From NCBI GenBank assembly GCA_025331445.1, contig JAIWNE010000008.1:10001-74000 (forward strand): 64,000 nt of DNA, read 5' to 3'. Source of the DNA: Blakeslea trispora. Taxonomy: Eukaryota; Mucoromycota; Mucoromycetes; Mucorales; Choanephoraceae. The translations under genes were made by a program, and so were the position numbers. Positions within the stretch are counted from its first letter, which is position 1, and every line of letters starts with the position of its first letter. Of the stretch, positions 44,767-55,119 are shown piece by piece. The notes below the pieces were generated by a model that was not told the DNA's origin, ran no database searches, and worked only from the letters and a program-made list of their open reading frames with translations.

Positions 44767-45011
44767 CCGTAAAATACATACGCACACACAACATATACAC
44801 ACACACACACACACACACATATTTACATACATACACGCATACTCTTTTATTTTATTTTATTTCTATGTTGTTTTCCCCCTATCTCTCTCTCTCTCTCTCT
44901 CGCTTTTTTTTTTTCAGTAGAAATCATTATAATAAGTAACAATAATATAAATAAATAAATAAAAAAAAAATTACATATAAAATTACATATAAAAATAATC
45001 ATATATTTTGT
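44767..45011. repeat. microsatellites downstream of SEC61
   Basis: A (CA)n run at about 44799-44818 and a (TC)n run at 44882-44901 lie between convergent genes SEC61 and the Mcp1-like gene. Polyadenylation signals of both probably fall here (AATAAATAAATA at about 44950). Confidence 0.6.
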
Positions 45012-45773
45012 CTAATATTTAAATAAACTGAGTGTATTATACATTTGTTCAAAATCATGACGAAGAGGTATCTTTTTTGTGTCACGTGCTATCACCACCA
45101 TGCCTGAAATCAATACAATACTGATGCCTGCAATGATACTCTTTTGCCAACGACGCTTATGACGCAATTGACGCTGTACTTGTTGATGGGTGATATTGTG
45201 CCCATGTTGAGGTACACTGGATGAGGGAGTCTGGGTTGGCTTGTGAAACAACTTTTGAATGCCACCCACAATATGATAGGTGGCTGTCAAAATCAAGGCT
45301 GTATGAAGACCATAGGTCATCACAGGTCTGTTCTGTAATCCCCAGGCAACATAACCAAAATCAATAAAAGAAGAATCACCATAATACTGAATAGGCAAAT
45401 AGCGAACAAGGCAATAATGAAGACCCATCAAGGGGATCAGAAAGTATCCCATAGCACGATGGGTGTCATTGGCTGGTTGTTTCCAATACACTCGCAGTCC
45501 ATATTTGCCTAGGCCTGCCAAGACATGAAGCAGACCTGCGCCTGTCACCAACAATCCCTCTGTATGTTGATCTTGATAGAAAGTTCGGCCTAGTAAGATC
45601 CAGTGGTTTGAAAGTCGGGCACCACCAATATTGGCTGCCATGATTTGTGCACCATGAATGATACTGAAGGTAGTAAAGGCAATGGCTGATGCATTTTGAA
45701 CTTTGGTTAATAGTTGATATGCTTTTTGAGTAGTTAGAAATGGTCGAGGTGTGGTACCAATTGGACTTGTCAT
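45012..45773 (-). CDS. Mcp1-like mitochondrial outer-membrane protein (DUF1691)
   Basis: A single exon of 253 residues starting at the ATG 45771-45773. Several hydrophobic segments are separated by conserved His: FTTFSIIHGAQIMAANIGG, VTGAGLLHVLAGLGKYGLRVYW, GYFLIPLMGLHYCLVRYLP and TYGLHTALILTATYHIVGG. This repeated His-containing pattern with an RRWQKS basic patch and a last helix is that of the DUF1691 (Mcp1) domain. Yeast Mcp1 recruits Vps13 to mitochondria and suppresses loss of ERMES. Here it is in the same region as MMM1, 12 kb away, with no sign of coregulation. Confidence 0.82.
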   Translation of the reverse strand: MTSPIGTTPRPFLTTQKAYQLLTKVQNASAIAFTTFSIIHGAQIMAANIGGARLSNHWILLGRTFYQDQHTEGLLVTGAGLLHVLAGLGKYGLRVYWKQPANDTHRAMGYFLIPLMGLHYCLVRYLPIQYYGDSSFIDFGYVAWGLQNRPVMTYGLHTALILTATYHIVGGIQKLFHKPTQTPSSSVPQHGHNITHQQVQRQLRHKRRWQKSIIAGISIVLISGMVVIARDTKKIPLRHDFEQMYNTLSLFKY

Positions 45774-46321
45774 GTAGAAAGAGTGGGGGGGGGGGGTAAA
45801 GTAGAATAAAGCAAGAAGAAGAACAGAAAAAAAAAAGATTAAAAAAAAAAAAGAGAAGTGGTAGGTAGATCTATCTTTTAATCTCCGTCAACCACACTTT
45901 TTGATTGGCATAGTGATTACCTTTTTGGGTGTTTGGAAAAATCAACCATCTCAATAAGAAAAAGACACAGAAGCAAATAAAGTACAATGCTTAGTTTGGA
46001 GACAAGTAGTCATACTAGTTTTATGAATGACTCGGCTGCCAATGGTGACTCGATAGATGCAGTTGCATCTTTCCATAAGCTTACTCGAAATACTATCTAT
46101 TCTGTTTGTTTGTTGGTATAGACTGAAGAAAGAAAAAAAAAAAGACGGAATAGGTGAAAATAGATTGGTAGAAGGAGGAAGAAGAAGAGACCACTCGATA
46201 TATACACTCTGCCTATTTGGCCTCTGTATCACTCATTTCACCTCATAATACGTATAAAAGAAAGACAAAGAAGACCACTGCTTTATTTGTTGATATTCAG
46301 ATGACTTTATCACTTTGATCT
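45774..46321. other. intergenic
   Basis: A G-run at about 45785-45794 and A-rich tracts. No gene is seen; upstream region of the Mcp1-like gene and 3' flank of the C2 gene. Confidence 0.4.
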
Positions 46322-46723
46322 TTACATGACACGAAATTCAATACCCACATGCAATTCACCACGGGATACCTTTGCACTCTTTCTATTCTTCAAGTCGATC
46401 CAGATATTCACCGGATCTGCATTAGCCATTTGTTTGAATTCTACACTCGCTTCACCAATGAAATCCTTGCCAATATAGTCATCATCGTACACCTTAAAGT
46501 AAATTGTGTTGTGCTGATAGTCCTCTTCGATAGGAAAGGTGAATTTCTTGTCCCAGTATGGATGATTGGTATTATTGATGACATGAGTGGATTGGTGTGG
46601 TTGACCAGTAATCCAGAGTTCGACAAATGGATCGCTCTTGCTAAAGATATCACTTTTGGGTATATTTTTTGCTTCAATCACATTCACTATGAGAACACCT
46701 TCAGGTCTTGTAGTTTCTGGCAT
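46322..46723 (-). CDS. small single C2-domain protein
   Basis: An intronless frame of 133 residues starting at the ATG 46721-46723. It is almost entirely one C2 domain: GVLIVNVIEAKNIPKSDIFSKSDPFVELWI, then NNTNHPYWDKKFTFPI, then YFKVYDDDYIGKDFIGEASV. The Asp residues of the first loop (DIFSKSDPFVE) and the third loop (YDDDYIGKD) that would bind Ca2+ are present. By family it would dock to membranes with Ca2+ or phospholipid, or act as an adaptor. No transmembrane or other domain. A tail-less C2 protein of this size is common in fungi. Confidence 0.85.
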   Translation of the reverse strand: MPETTRPEGVLIVNVIEAKNIPKSDIFSKSDPFVELWITGQPHQSTHVINNTNHPYWDKKFTFPIEEDYQHNTIYFKVYDDDYIGKDFIGEASVEFKQMANADPVNIWIDLKNRKSAKVSRGELHVGIEFRVM

Positions 46724-48522
46724 GATTTATTTGAAACAAGAAAGAAAGAGAGAAAAGAGAGAGAGCTTTTTTTTTTAATTTATAAATATACAAACATGTT
46801 ATTCAACTTTTCATTAAACGGAGTTATGATTTTGATGTGTGTTACATCTTATATTTGTGCACTTGCTATAAAGTGAACACAATCTGTCATTAAGAGACAT
46901 TCAATGATTGTTATGCGCGTAACCATGACGACGGATGACCGAGAGAAGCATAAGTGATTGCAATAACTCTGCTTTAACATTGAAAATGTTTGTCTAAAGA
47001 GATATTGGCCATAGCCCTGTTTTGTTTACATAGATATCAACTCAAATGACGACATATGGATGTTATGTGTTCATTCATGGTATCACATCTACCAACAACA
47101 GATCTCCGTGCTTCTTTTCTGGAAAAAAGGGATTTATTGCACCTTTCACATTGAACAAAATCATAGAGTAGCCATGTCTATTCAGTTATCTATTCATTTG
47201 TCTAAAGAGTTAGAAGTTCCCTCCTCTCTTTTTTTTGTGGTTTATATTGTCCTCAAGATGTTCACAACAGTGAAAGACAATAGTTGGTACATAAACCAAT
47301 TAAATCAAATAACAAAGAAGACACGCATGAATTCTTTTTTATTTATGCTCAATGAAAGGAGGAGCTTTGTTTGATGCTAACAAAACAAGACAAAAAGGTT
47401 CTAATGTCTAGTTTTCTTTTTTTATTTTCATCACGAGAGAGAAGGGAGGGAGGGAAAGATAAAAAGTGCCCTCACTATTGTACGACTATCATACGTACCT
47501 AATGAATGTCCAAACTTCTATTCTACTTGGAGCAATACAAGGCATCTTAATCCAAGACCATCGAGTGAACTCAATGAGCTATATTCCTTGTTTCTTTAAA
47601 AGCTAACATTTCTTTTAGAGTGTGGCGACATCTTGTAAAGTAAGCCAAGTAAATGAATATTATCAAACGAATTGGGTGCAAAAAAAAAGGGGAGAATATG
47701 CATCAGTAGAATGGTTTGTGCTACGTGTACGATAGAGAATCGGTTGGTAAGATACAAAAGGTAAAAAAAATAAAATAAAAGAAAGCCTCATGATAAGAAA
47801 AGGAAAGTAGAATAATAACAAAAATAGCCGGGAAAAAAAACAAACATAGAAGTGAATGTTCTCCTGTCAAAATGGGAAACTTGCTGACGTAAAATAGTTG
47901 TATGGTAACATCAATCTTTCAAAAAGGGTAAATCATATGCTATAAAGTTGCTAATCAATAGCCAAAAAAGAAACATAGAAACTTTGTTCGACCCTCCTTC
48001 AGACAGACTCCTCTCTCTTGTCCATAAGTAACCCACAAGAGCTTGACTAAACTCTGTTTACCAGGTTTCATTGTGTAAATCCTTGTACTCGGAAAGAAGC
48101 AAAGTAAACTCAATACAAGGGGGGGGGAGAATACATGCAAAGAGTTAGTGTAGACATGTTGGGATGCATTATACCATTAACCTTTGATTTAAGGGTTAAT
48201 TCGATATAAGGATGAGTGATGAAGAATATCTCAAATATTCATTTTGATAAAAGAGCAATTTTCTAATGAAAGGTCAAGTGCTTTCTTTTTCTCACAGAAT
48301 ATCATCTATTCCTCTCCTCCTACTCTTCCTCAGATCAAATAGCTGTTCTAGAAGAAAGAAGAAGAGAAAGTTATCCGCATAGGAAAAGGTGATCAAAATC
48401 ATTTACATTTCGCAAGTCACAATTTTTTTTTTCTGTGGTGAGCTGAAATCAAGCTTCAACCTGGCTAATCTATAGATTTTTTTTTTATTTCTTTAAGCAT
48501 CAAAAGTTTAGCCCCAGTCGAC
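46724..48522. other. 1.8-kb gene-free interval
   Basis: No protein-like frame and no recognisable RNA gene. It holds a G-rich/purine-rich stretch (47440-47462), a G-run at 48121-48127 and many A-runs. It includes the promoter of the C2 gene on the left and of the RNase III-fold mitoribosomal gene on the right. Confidence 0.45.
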
Positions 48523-49136
48523 ATGTTGAGTTCTGCCCTTAAGCAATTCACTGGTATATAGTCTTTGGTTTACAAACATACAAAGTACTTATTGTACTCT
48601 TCATTAGCTCAACAACCTTTGCGTTGTCGTGCATTCCACCATGCTCGCACCTTGCATGCCGAAAAGTCAGTTTCACCTTCCTTTAATACACAAGCAGTAG
48701 CCGAGCAATTCAGTTTAACACCTGCTACTTTGGTACAAGCCTTGACACATAAATCATACAAGCATGGAAAAGTGCCTACAAATGAACGTCTTCAATATGT
48801 CGGACGTCGTTCGCTCGAATTTTTCGCTATGGAAGCTAATTTGGCAAAAAAGAACAATGTTACTGAATTAGCTGACGCTGTCAAGAGTGTTTTCAAAGTG
48901 GACCATTTGTCTAACAAGTTTGATGCTTTAGGCTTAGAAGCTGGCGTACAATGTGATTTGGTAAGCAAGTTCTCCTCCTCAATGTATTCATGTGTTTATT
49001 TATCGTACTTTATTAGCCAAAAGCTAAGGTTACTATTGCTGTCAAGGTTCAGGTTGTTGAAGCAATGGTTGGTGCTGTGTATCATGAGCGTGGTTTGAAT
49101 GCTGCTAAAGAATTTGTAAAGAAGCATGTATTGTAA
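48523..49136 (+). CDS. RNase III-fold mitochondrial ribosomal protein (mL57/Mrpl15-like)
   Basis: Exons 48523-48553, 48608-48960 and 49017-49136 give 167 residues. A basic presequence (MLSSALKQFT, then CRAFHHARTLHAEK) points to mitochondria. The domain matches RNase III in LTHKSYKHGKVPTNERLQYVGRRSLEFF and in the last helices (KVQVVEAMVGAVYHERGLNAAKEFVKKH). The catalytic acidic signature GDAV of real RNase III is GRRS here and the first Glu cluster is lost, so it is not a nuclease. This matches the inactive RNase III-like proteins mL57/mL44 of the large mitoribosomal subunit. Its gene is convergent with the complex I gene, with 165 bp between stops. Confidence 0.85.
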
Positions 49137-49301
49137 ATAAAACTTTGTTCTTTTTTTTTTTCAGAGAAAAATAACTGTAAAACTGAAAACATATTATGTT
49201 TCTACCATCTCTTTTTTTTTTATTGTTGGTACTTCATTAAAGCAATATTAATAACAAAAAAAAAAACACTGTATCATAAGAATGCAACAAAAAATCTCTT
49301 T

Positions 49302-50319
49302 TTAGCGGTAAGGGTGTTCAGCTTGCAAGTTTCTATAAGAGAGAACAAGAATGAGTTGGATGATCATCTAAATAGTATTGCTTCTCAATGCTCTCAAATA
49401 ACATTACCTGGCAAGTTCAGCTTCCCACTTATCACCGTTAGCCAACAACTTTTCCTTATTGTAAAGAAGTTCTTCGTGAGTTTCGGTGATGTATTCGTAG
49501 TTGGGAGTTTCGACAATAGCATCAACTAGAAGGCATAAGAGAGATTTTTTTCTTAGTATCTTTTGCAGAGACATATAATTTTCCTTCTGATGTCTTTCTC
49601 TCTTCCTTTTAAACAAAACTTACCAGGACAAGCTTCTTGACAGAAACCACAGTAACTAATGATAATAACAATCAATTATCTGCATTTCTTTTTTTTTTTA
49701 AAAAAATATAAAGCCCAAAGCTTACATGCACTTTGTCATATCAATATCGTAACGGGTGGTACGACGAGCACCATCTTCACGGGGTTCAGCTTCAATAGTA
49801 ATGGCTTGAGCAGGACAGATGGCCTCACACAATTTACAAGCAATACAACGTTCTTCACCTATAAGATAATGACTTCAATAAATTGTTTGACATTTCAACC
49901 CCTTGTTGTTCATACCAGTTTGATAACGACGAAGAGCATGTTCACCACGGAAACGAGTAGAAAGAGGACCCTTTTCATAAGGATAGAAAATGGTGTAGGG
50001 AGGACGGAAGAAGTTCTCGAGAACAACCCACATACCTCTCATCAATTCAGTCAACAACAAGTGTGAAGCAGCAACGTCGAGTGCGCCTCTAGGCTTGCCA
50101 CTGATTTGATGTTGAGGGTTATCCATGGCAGCATGTTGAGCAATGCGACTGGAGCTGAATTGAGCAACTTGGCTGACAATGGGTGCTTGAACAAAACGAG
50201 GTGCTATCAAAGAAAATTATTAGATATACACACAACACGACTGCGAAAAAGAAAAAAAGTATTCTACCTTGACGAATAGCAGGGGCAAAAGAAGATATAA
50301 CCAATCTAAGGTTGTTCAT
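49302..50319 (-). CDS. NADH:ubiquinone oxidoreductase 23 kDa subunit (NDUFS8/TYKY)
   Basis: Six exons join in frame: 50319-50268, 50203-49916, 49858-49726, 49655-49624, 49525-49408 and 49332-49302, giving 217 residues. A short presequence and a hydrophilic segment come first. Then [30 protein letters not shown] leads into two ferredoxin-type clusters, [12 protein letters not shown] and [16 protein letters not shown], which bind the N6a and N6b 4Fe-4S centres. The C-terminus ends [21 protein letters not shown], as in mitochondrial homologs. It belongs to the hydrophilic arm of complex I on the matrix side. Having this gene shows the organism keeps complex I, unlike Saccharomyces. Confidence 0.96.
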
Positions 50320-50963
50320 TGCAATAAACAGTTATAGAGAGAATAAGAGAGAGTGGGGGGGATAGAGTGAATAGAAGTAAAGAAAAAAAAAAAGAGTTAT
50401 TGTTCAATTACTCTCTTTTTTTGGCACACACAGATTCATACCCACATAAACACAGCTTCACGCAACAACTGAGGCACATTTAGACACACTACACCCAGGC
50501 AAAAAAGATGACGTTAAAAAATGGGACTGTGATTTTCCTTTTTTTTTATTTTTTCTGCTTTTTCTACAGCTTTAATTTTCAATAGGACTCATGCAGAGAG
50601 TAGTAGTGTCGATTGTCTTTTATTTTTTCATCTTTTTCTAACGCATAGTTCTCTAGGCTTCAATGCGTACATGTTTTTATGTATCTTCATTGTGCAGGCC
50701 ATAGTTTGATGTTAAGTTTGAATCAAGAAATAAATCAATAGCATACAAGACAAAACAAGCACTTTTGTTCTGTATAATATCTGCTTTGTTCTATTGTGTG
50801 TTTTTGTAGTATATCAAGCTTAAATTATCATGCCTATGTAAGGTTCCTGAAAAGCTTTTACTCTCCTCCAAAAGTAGGCAAGGCTGTCATGTCTGGGGGG
50901 GGAGTGAGAAGGTTTAGCAATTTAAAGCAATTAGAGTTTGTGTAACACTTACAACCTTGCTTA
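50320..50963. other. intergenic, downstream flank of the Fanzor-like gene
   Basis: No supported gene. G-runs occur at about 50355-50360 and 50896-50903. This is the promoter side of the NDUFS8 gene and the 3' flank of the Fanzor-like gene. Confidence 0.4.
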
Positions 50964-53900
50964 TCACGCTTCGCGTGCAGCCAATACACCGCTTCTTGTA
51001 CAAAAGGATGCTGTTTTGTGATTAAATTCAGTGTCGGAGGGACTGATGGTTTGACAGAAAGCAGGGAGGGTTTGCTGAAAGAGCAAAGTTGTAATCCCGG
51101 AAATGGCAATAGCAAGAGCAGACAGTTTGTCACGGCCACTTACCCCACGACCATTCTTGACAGATGGGCATTCAGGGTTCAAACAATGGAATGCGCCTTT
51201 CATGTTTCTATATACTGTTTTGCCTTTCACTTGTATGAGCTGCTTTGGATGTTGAAGTTTGTGAAAGCAATAGACACATGTCTGGGAAGTATAGTTTTCA
51301 TTGGTAATGCTGACTGTTGTATAGCGGGCATGGTTATCCTGTTTCCAAGTTCCACCATAGCGCAAGTGCCGCTTGATTCTGGAGCCAACACCCATACCTC
51401 TATCACCAATCATCATAACCAACTGCTTCTGAGATGACTGAGGCTCTACTTTCTTCTTGCCTTTTCGATCTTTGACTGCTTCTACTTTAGGGTTCAACCA
51501 AAGACGTTCTCGAGCACAAACACGGTCTTTTGACTTCTTCATAAACATTTCTCTTTTCATATCACCCTTCTTCATCTTGGCATTCTGGTAGAAGCTTCTC
51601 ACTACATTCTTATTATCTTGTAAACATCTGTACGCATTCCAAACATCTTCTTCATTCTTGATAGTACTGAAATTTTGACGTGACAATGCTGCTTCTGCTT
51701 CAGCGACTTGCGGACTGTTTTTCTTCATCAACGCCAACTCATGTCTGTAATGAAAGTTTCTACTTGCAAAATCAACATCTTCAGCCGAGACTGTCTTTGC
51801 TTCAGGCAATGGTTGGAATTCAGGTTCAGTTTGCTCAGTCAAAGCAGCGAAACGGTTGTGGAGCTTCAAATGGTAGACATATCGTTCAAGTGAAACAGGT
51901 ACTGATTCTGACATTTTTACAATGCCATTGTCCGTGCCAGAGAAAACGAAATCTTGAGAAAGTTGTTGAGGATCTGGATCAAGTTTTGCATCTTCAGACT
52001 TGAATATAGCACCTCGTTCATTGACATCAGCCTTTTGGATATGTCTCAAGGTCTTTTCAGCCTTCTGCTTTCCCTTGTCTTTTTTAGGCATGGCAACAGC
52101 TCTACGTCGAACATACAGGCTAAATCTTCGATCAGACAACTCGCGCTTGCATTCTTCAACAGCCAAATAACCCTCGTATCTTTTTTCTTTTAACAAATTG
52201 ATGAGCTGAGATATTCCTTTCGAATGTCATCTAAAGCTTTCTTTTGTAGCTCGGTAGGTATAGCCACTGGCAGTTCCTGCTGACCAGATTGAGTACCTTT
52301 GAGTTTGTTGATTGCGTTGCGAATGATATTAAAGATGTCTGGCAAGCAGCCACAAAGACCGGCTTCAGCTTCTTCGGAAGGAGTGGATGGCCTAGATGGT
52401 TCAGTTGGTAGAGCTTGAGTTGCAGAAGGCTCGGAGAAGGGGTTTTTCCAATATCGCTTAGCTACTTTGATTTGAATACCAAAGTTACCATCATTGTATG
52501 CTTTATAAGCTTGCTTCAGGTTCTTGGACAAATCATTCACTTCTTTCTGCAAAGTAGCAATTTCATTCTTGAGGATATTCTTGTCTTTTTCGGACTGCAA
52601 CAGGATTTGCTGCCATGTTGATTCTGGAAGATTGCTGGTGGAAGGCTGCTTTTTTAAAGAAGCTGTTGTTTCCTTGGGCTTGTTCATCTTTGTACCTAAC
52701 AACCTTACATGCTGTAAGCCGGGCAGAATAGTGATGTTGTGTGCGAATATCAACTTGTTTTGTTTACATGCTGCTTGAATGCTTGCCATATTGAAAAAGG
52801 AATTAAATACAGCATCCTTATGATTATAGACATCAATTGTACGTTGAAGCGGTGTGCCATCATATTTGAAGAATCTCAGTTTTTGTTGACCATGATTACA
52901 ATACAAAGAGTAGAGGGATTCTGCATTCATTCGGAAAGCTTTTAGGCTGGCAGACGGCATAGGGCACATGTTGCGATTAAATCTAGCATAACCGGCACAG
53001 CGGAGAAGATCATTTGCAAGGATAATAAATGGAAGTTGGTGGCCAATAGATTCATAGTTTGTTTTTGATGGGATATATGGTTTGAGCCTTGTGACAATAA
53101 GTAAGCATACATTAATCTCATGTTCTGCAAGATCAGCGCGTTTATTCACCAAAGATTCACGAGTGAGATCATCATCTTCAAATAGTAAGCTTTTCATCAG
53201 ACCCTTCAATTCGAATATACGCCTTCTACTAGCATCTTGGCTACTATCCCTCAAAGCATCTTCTTCTTCAATTATATCTACTTCTTCAACACTAGAATAG
53301 TCATCGGGGGATGGAGGTAAAGCAGCTTCTTCAGATACTTTTTTGGCCATGGCTGATTCTTCTAACGGGGATCTCATTGGTTCTTTGCCTTTGCTAGACT
53401 TGATATTTAGAGGCTTTGCAGATTGACTTCCAACAGATACAGCCAATTTTTTGCTGCCTTCAGCTCGTTCTTCATCACCTATATCTTCAAGAGGTCGCTT
53501 TCGACTTGGACCAGGGGCATTTTCAGCAACAACATGTTTAGATGTAGTTTGTTTTTGTGTCTCTCGCTTCTTCTAAATAAAGTGAAGATAAAGGTTTATG
53601 AGTGCTACTGTTATAAGTCGAGATAAGAAAAAACTGTTACCTTCTGTATGATAAAATCTTCGTACGTCTTGATACGTTTTTTGCTCTCGGCAGCGCGTGC
53701 GATCCAAATGTCACCTTTTTTTGCTTTCCGGTTATACTTCCTCAAGCGGTATTTCTCATTCCTGATGATCTTGCGATACACACTTGATGGTAATACAGAA
53801 ATATCATGGTTTTGAACTTGTGGGGGCAACTGGCTTTCCTCGTTTTTCTTCTTTTGACGTTCTTTTGCACGGTCTGCGTAGGTACTGAGGTATTCTTGAT

Positions 53901-55119
53901 GCTTTTTTTCTCTCAAAGGAGACAGATGGATTCTTAAGAGTGCTAACAATAGTTTGTCCAACAGGATCTTGAACATTTTCTTCTCGGCCCACATGTTGGA
54001 TAGATTGGTTTGATAGGTGGTCAGGGCAGACAGGTAGCATTCTCTGGTAAGAGAGTTTTTTTCAAAGGTAGTTTGGGAGCTGTATTGTGGTTTTATGATG
54101 TTGATTAGACTCAAGATCAGTGGGTATTTAGATTTGCTAGCATCAGTCATGCCTCTTGCTCCATAGAATTCAGATAATAATAAACTCAGATGATTGCTAG
54201 TAAACAAACCGCGGATTTGTGCATCAAGAGCATCATGGTTTTGAGGTAGTGGGCTAGCGGAATGCTGAACATGTTCTTGCATTTTGAAATTGCCAGGAAA
54301 TATGTCTTGTGTTCTAAAGCCTTCTGCTGCTTGGAAGTTGATTTGGTTTGTGTCCAGCACAAAAGTATGATTGCGAAATGAAAGCATGGTTAGAAATACA
54401 AGGAGTTGGAAATCAGCTACAAAATCAGATGCAGAAGGGACAAGCATGTTCATCTTGGTATCAAATATGGTCTTGATTGGTTCATTCAAGTTTTTACGCA
54501 AAATTGAGTTGAATGACACAGTACAGACAGCATAGTTTTCATCTTCAGTTTCTTCAGTTTCCAGTTCTTTAGGCACATCTTCAGATAGCATAGGTATATC
54601 TTCAGATGGAGAAGCAGCCATGCTCATGGGACTAGCTGCTGAAGGCGAAGCAGCACTCATTGGGCTTTGCATTGTCAAAGCAGAAAGGAAATCACTTGGA
54701 GTGCCTGCTCTAGCAGACTCTTGAAATTCTTGATAGATTTGATCAAAATTGTTTGATAGGTACTGATTCCAAACGATATGACCCCTGGGCATATTATTGT
54801 CATCTCTGAATCTTGCTGATGCTTCACCTTTTTCTAGATTGGCCATCTCCTCTACTTTGGCATAGAACCCTTTTGGAGCCGTCCTTTTAGCTTTTAGTAC
54901 TTCTTTACCATTAGCAGGGTTAGGCGATTTTTGCATCCATTCAATAATATAAGTTTTTGCAGCCATTTCAAATGCGCCGATGAATTCTTGTGCAGGTTGA
55001 TCTCTCCATCTTCTTCGAGTAGCTTGGGTGACAACAGAAGCAGAAGCAGATGCTAGGATTGGTCCTCTGACATCTTCATCTGTATAAACAGAGTATTGTT
55101 TGGCCTTTTCACGTACCAT
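50964..55119 (-). CDS. Fanzor-like RNA-guided nuclease homolog (eukaryotic TnpB/OMEGA family), very large
   Basis: Minus strand. Exon 1 is 55119-53641 (493 residues), then a 68-bp intron (53573-53640), and exon 2 is 53572-52190. The C-terminal part continues in another frame, 52196-50964 (about 410 residues). The C-terminal part has the Fanzor/TnpB RuvC-like core: RuvC-I DFVFSGTDNGIV (Asp), a VMMIGDRG block where TnpB has its Glu, then TNENYTSQTCVYC with the alternative Glu, a zinc ribbon (CVYC...CLNPEC) and RuvC-III SGRDKLSALAIAISG (Asp). Exon 2 has a KRPLED-type NLS, a region with NHKDAVFNSFFNMASIQAACKQNKL and a coiled coil (about 52620-52500). The N-terminal 490 residues are helical and unassigned but fit long N-termini of fungal Fanzors. 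Total would be about 1,360 residues if the frames are joined. It could be active if the 52.19-kb junction is an intron, or inactivated if it is a frameshift. Confidence 0.85.
50965..50977. repeat. short hairpin overlapping the Fanzor-like stop
   Basis: CACGC-TTC-GCGTG is a perfect 5-bp stem with a 3-base loop that overlaps the last codons of the Fanzor-like frame. TnpB-family guide RNAs often start near the 3' end of the coding region, so it could mark such structure, but a stem of this length can arise by chance. Confidence 0.25.

Noticed and set aside
50858..51139. A second minus-strand frame overlapping the Fanzor-like C-terminus
   Set aside because: The overlapping frame lacks motifs; the RuvC frame is clearly the coding one.
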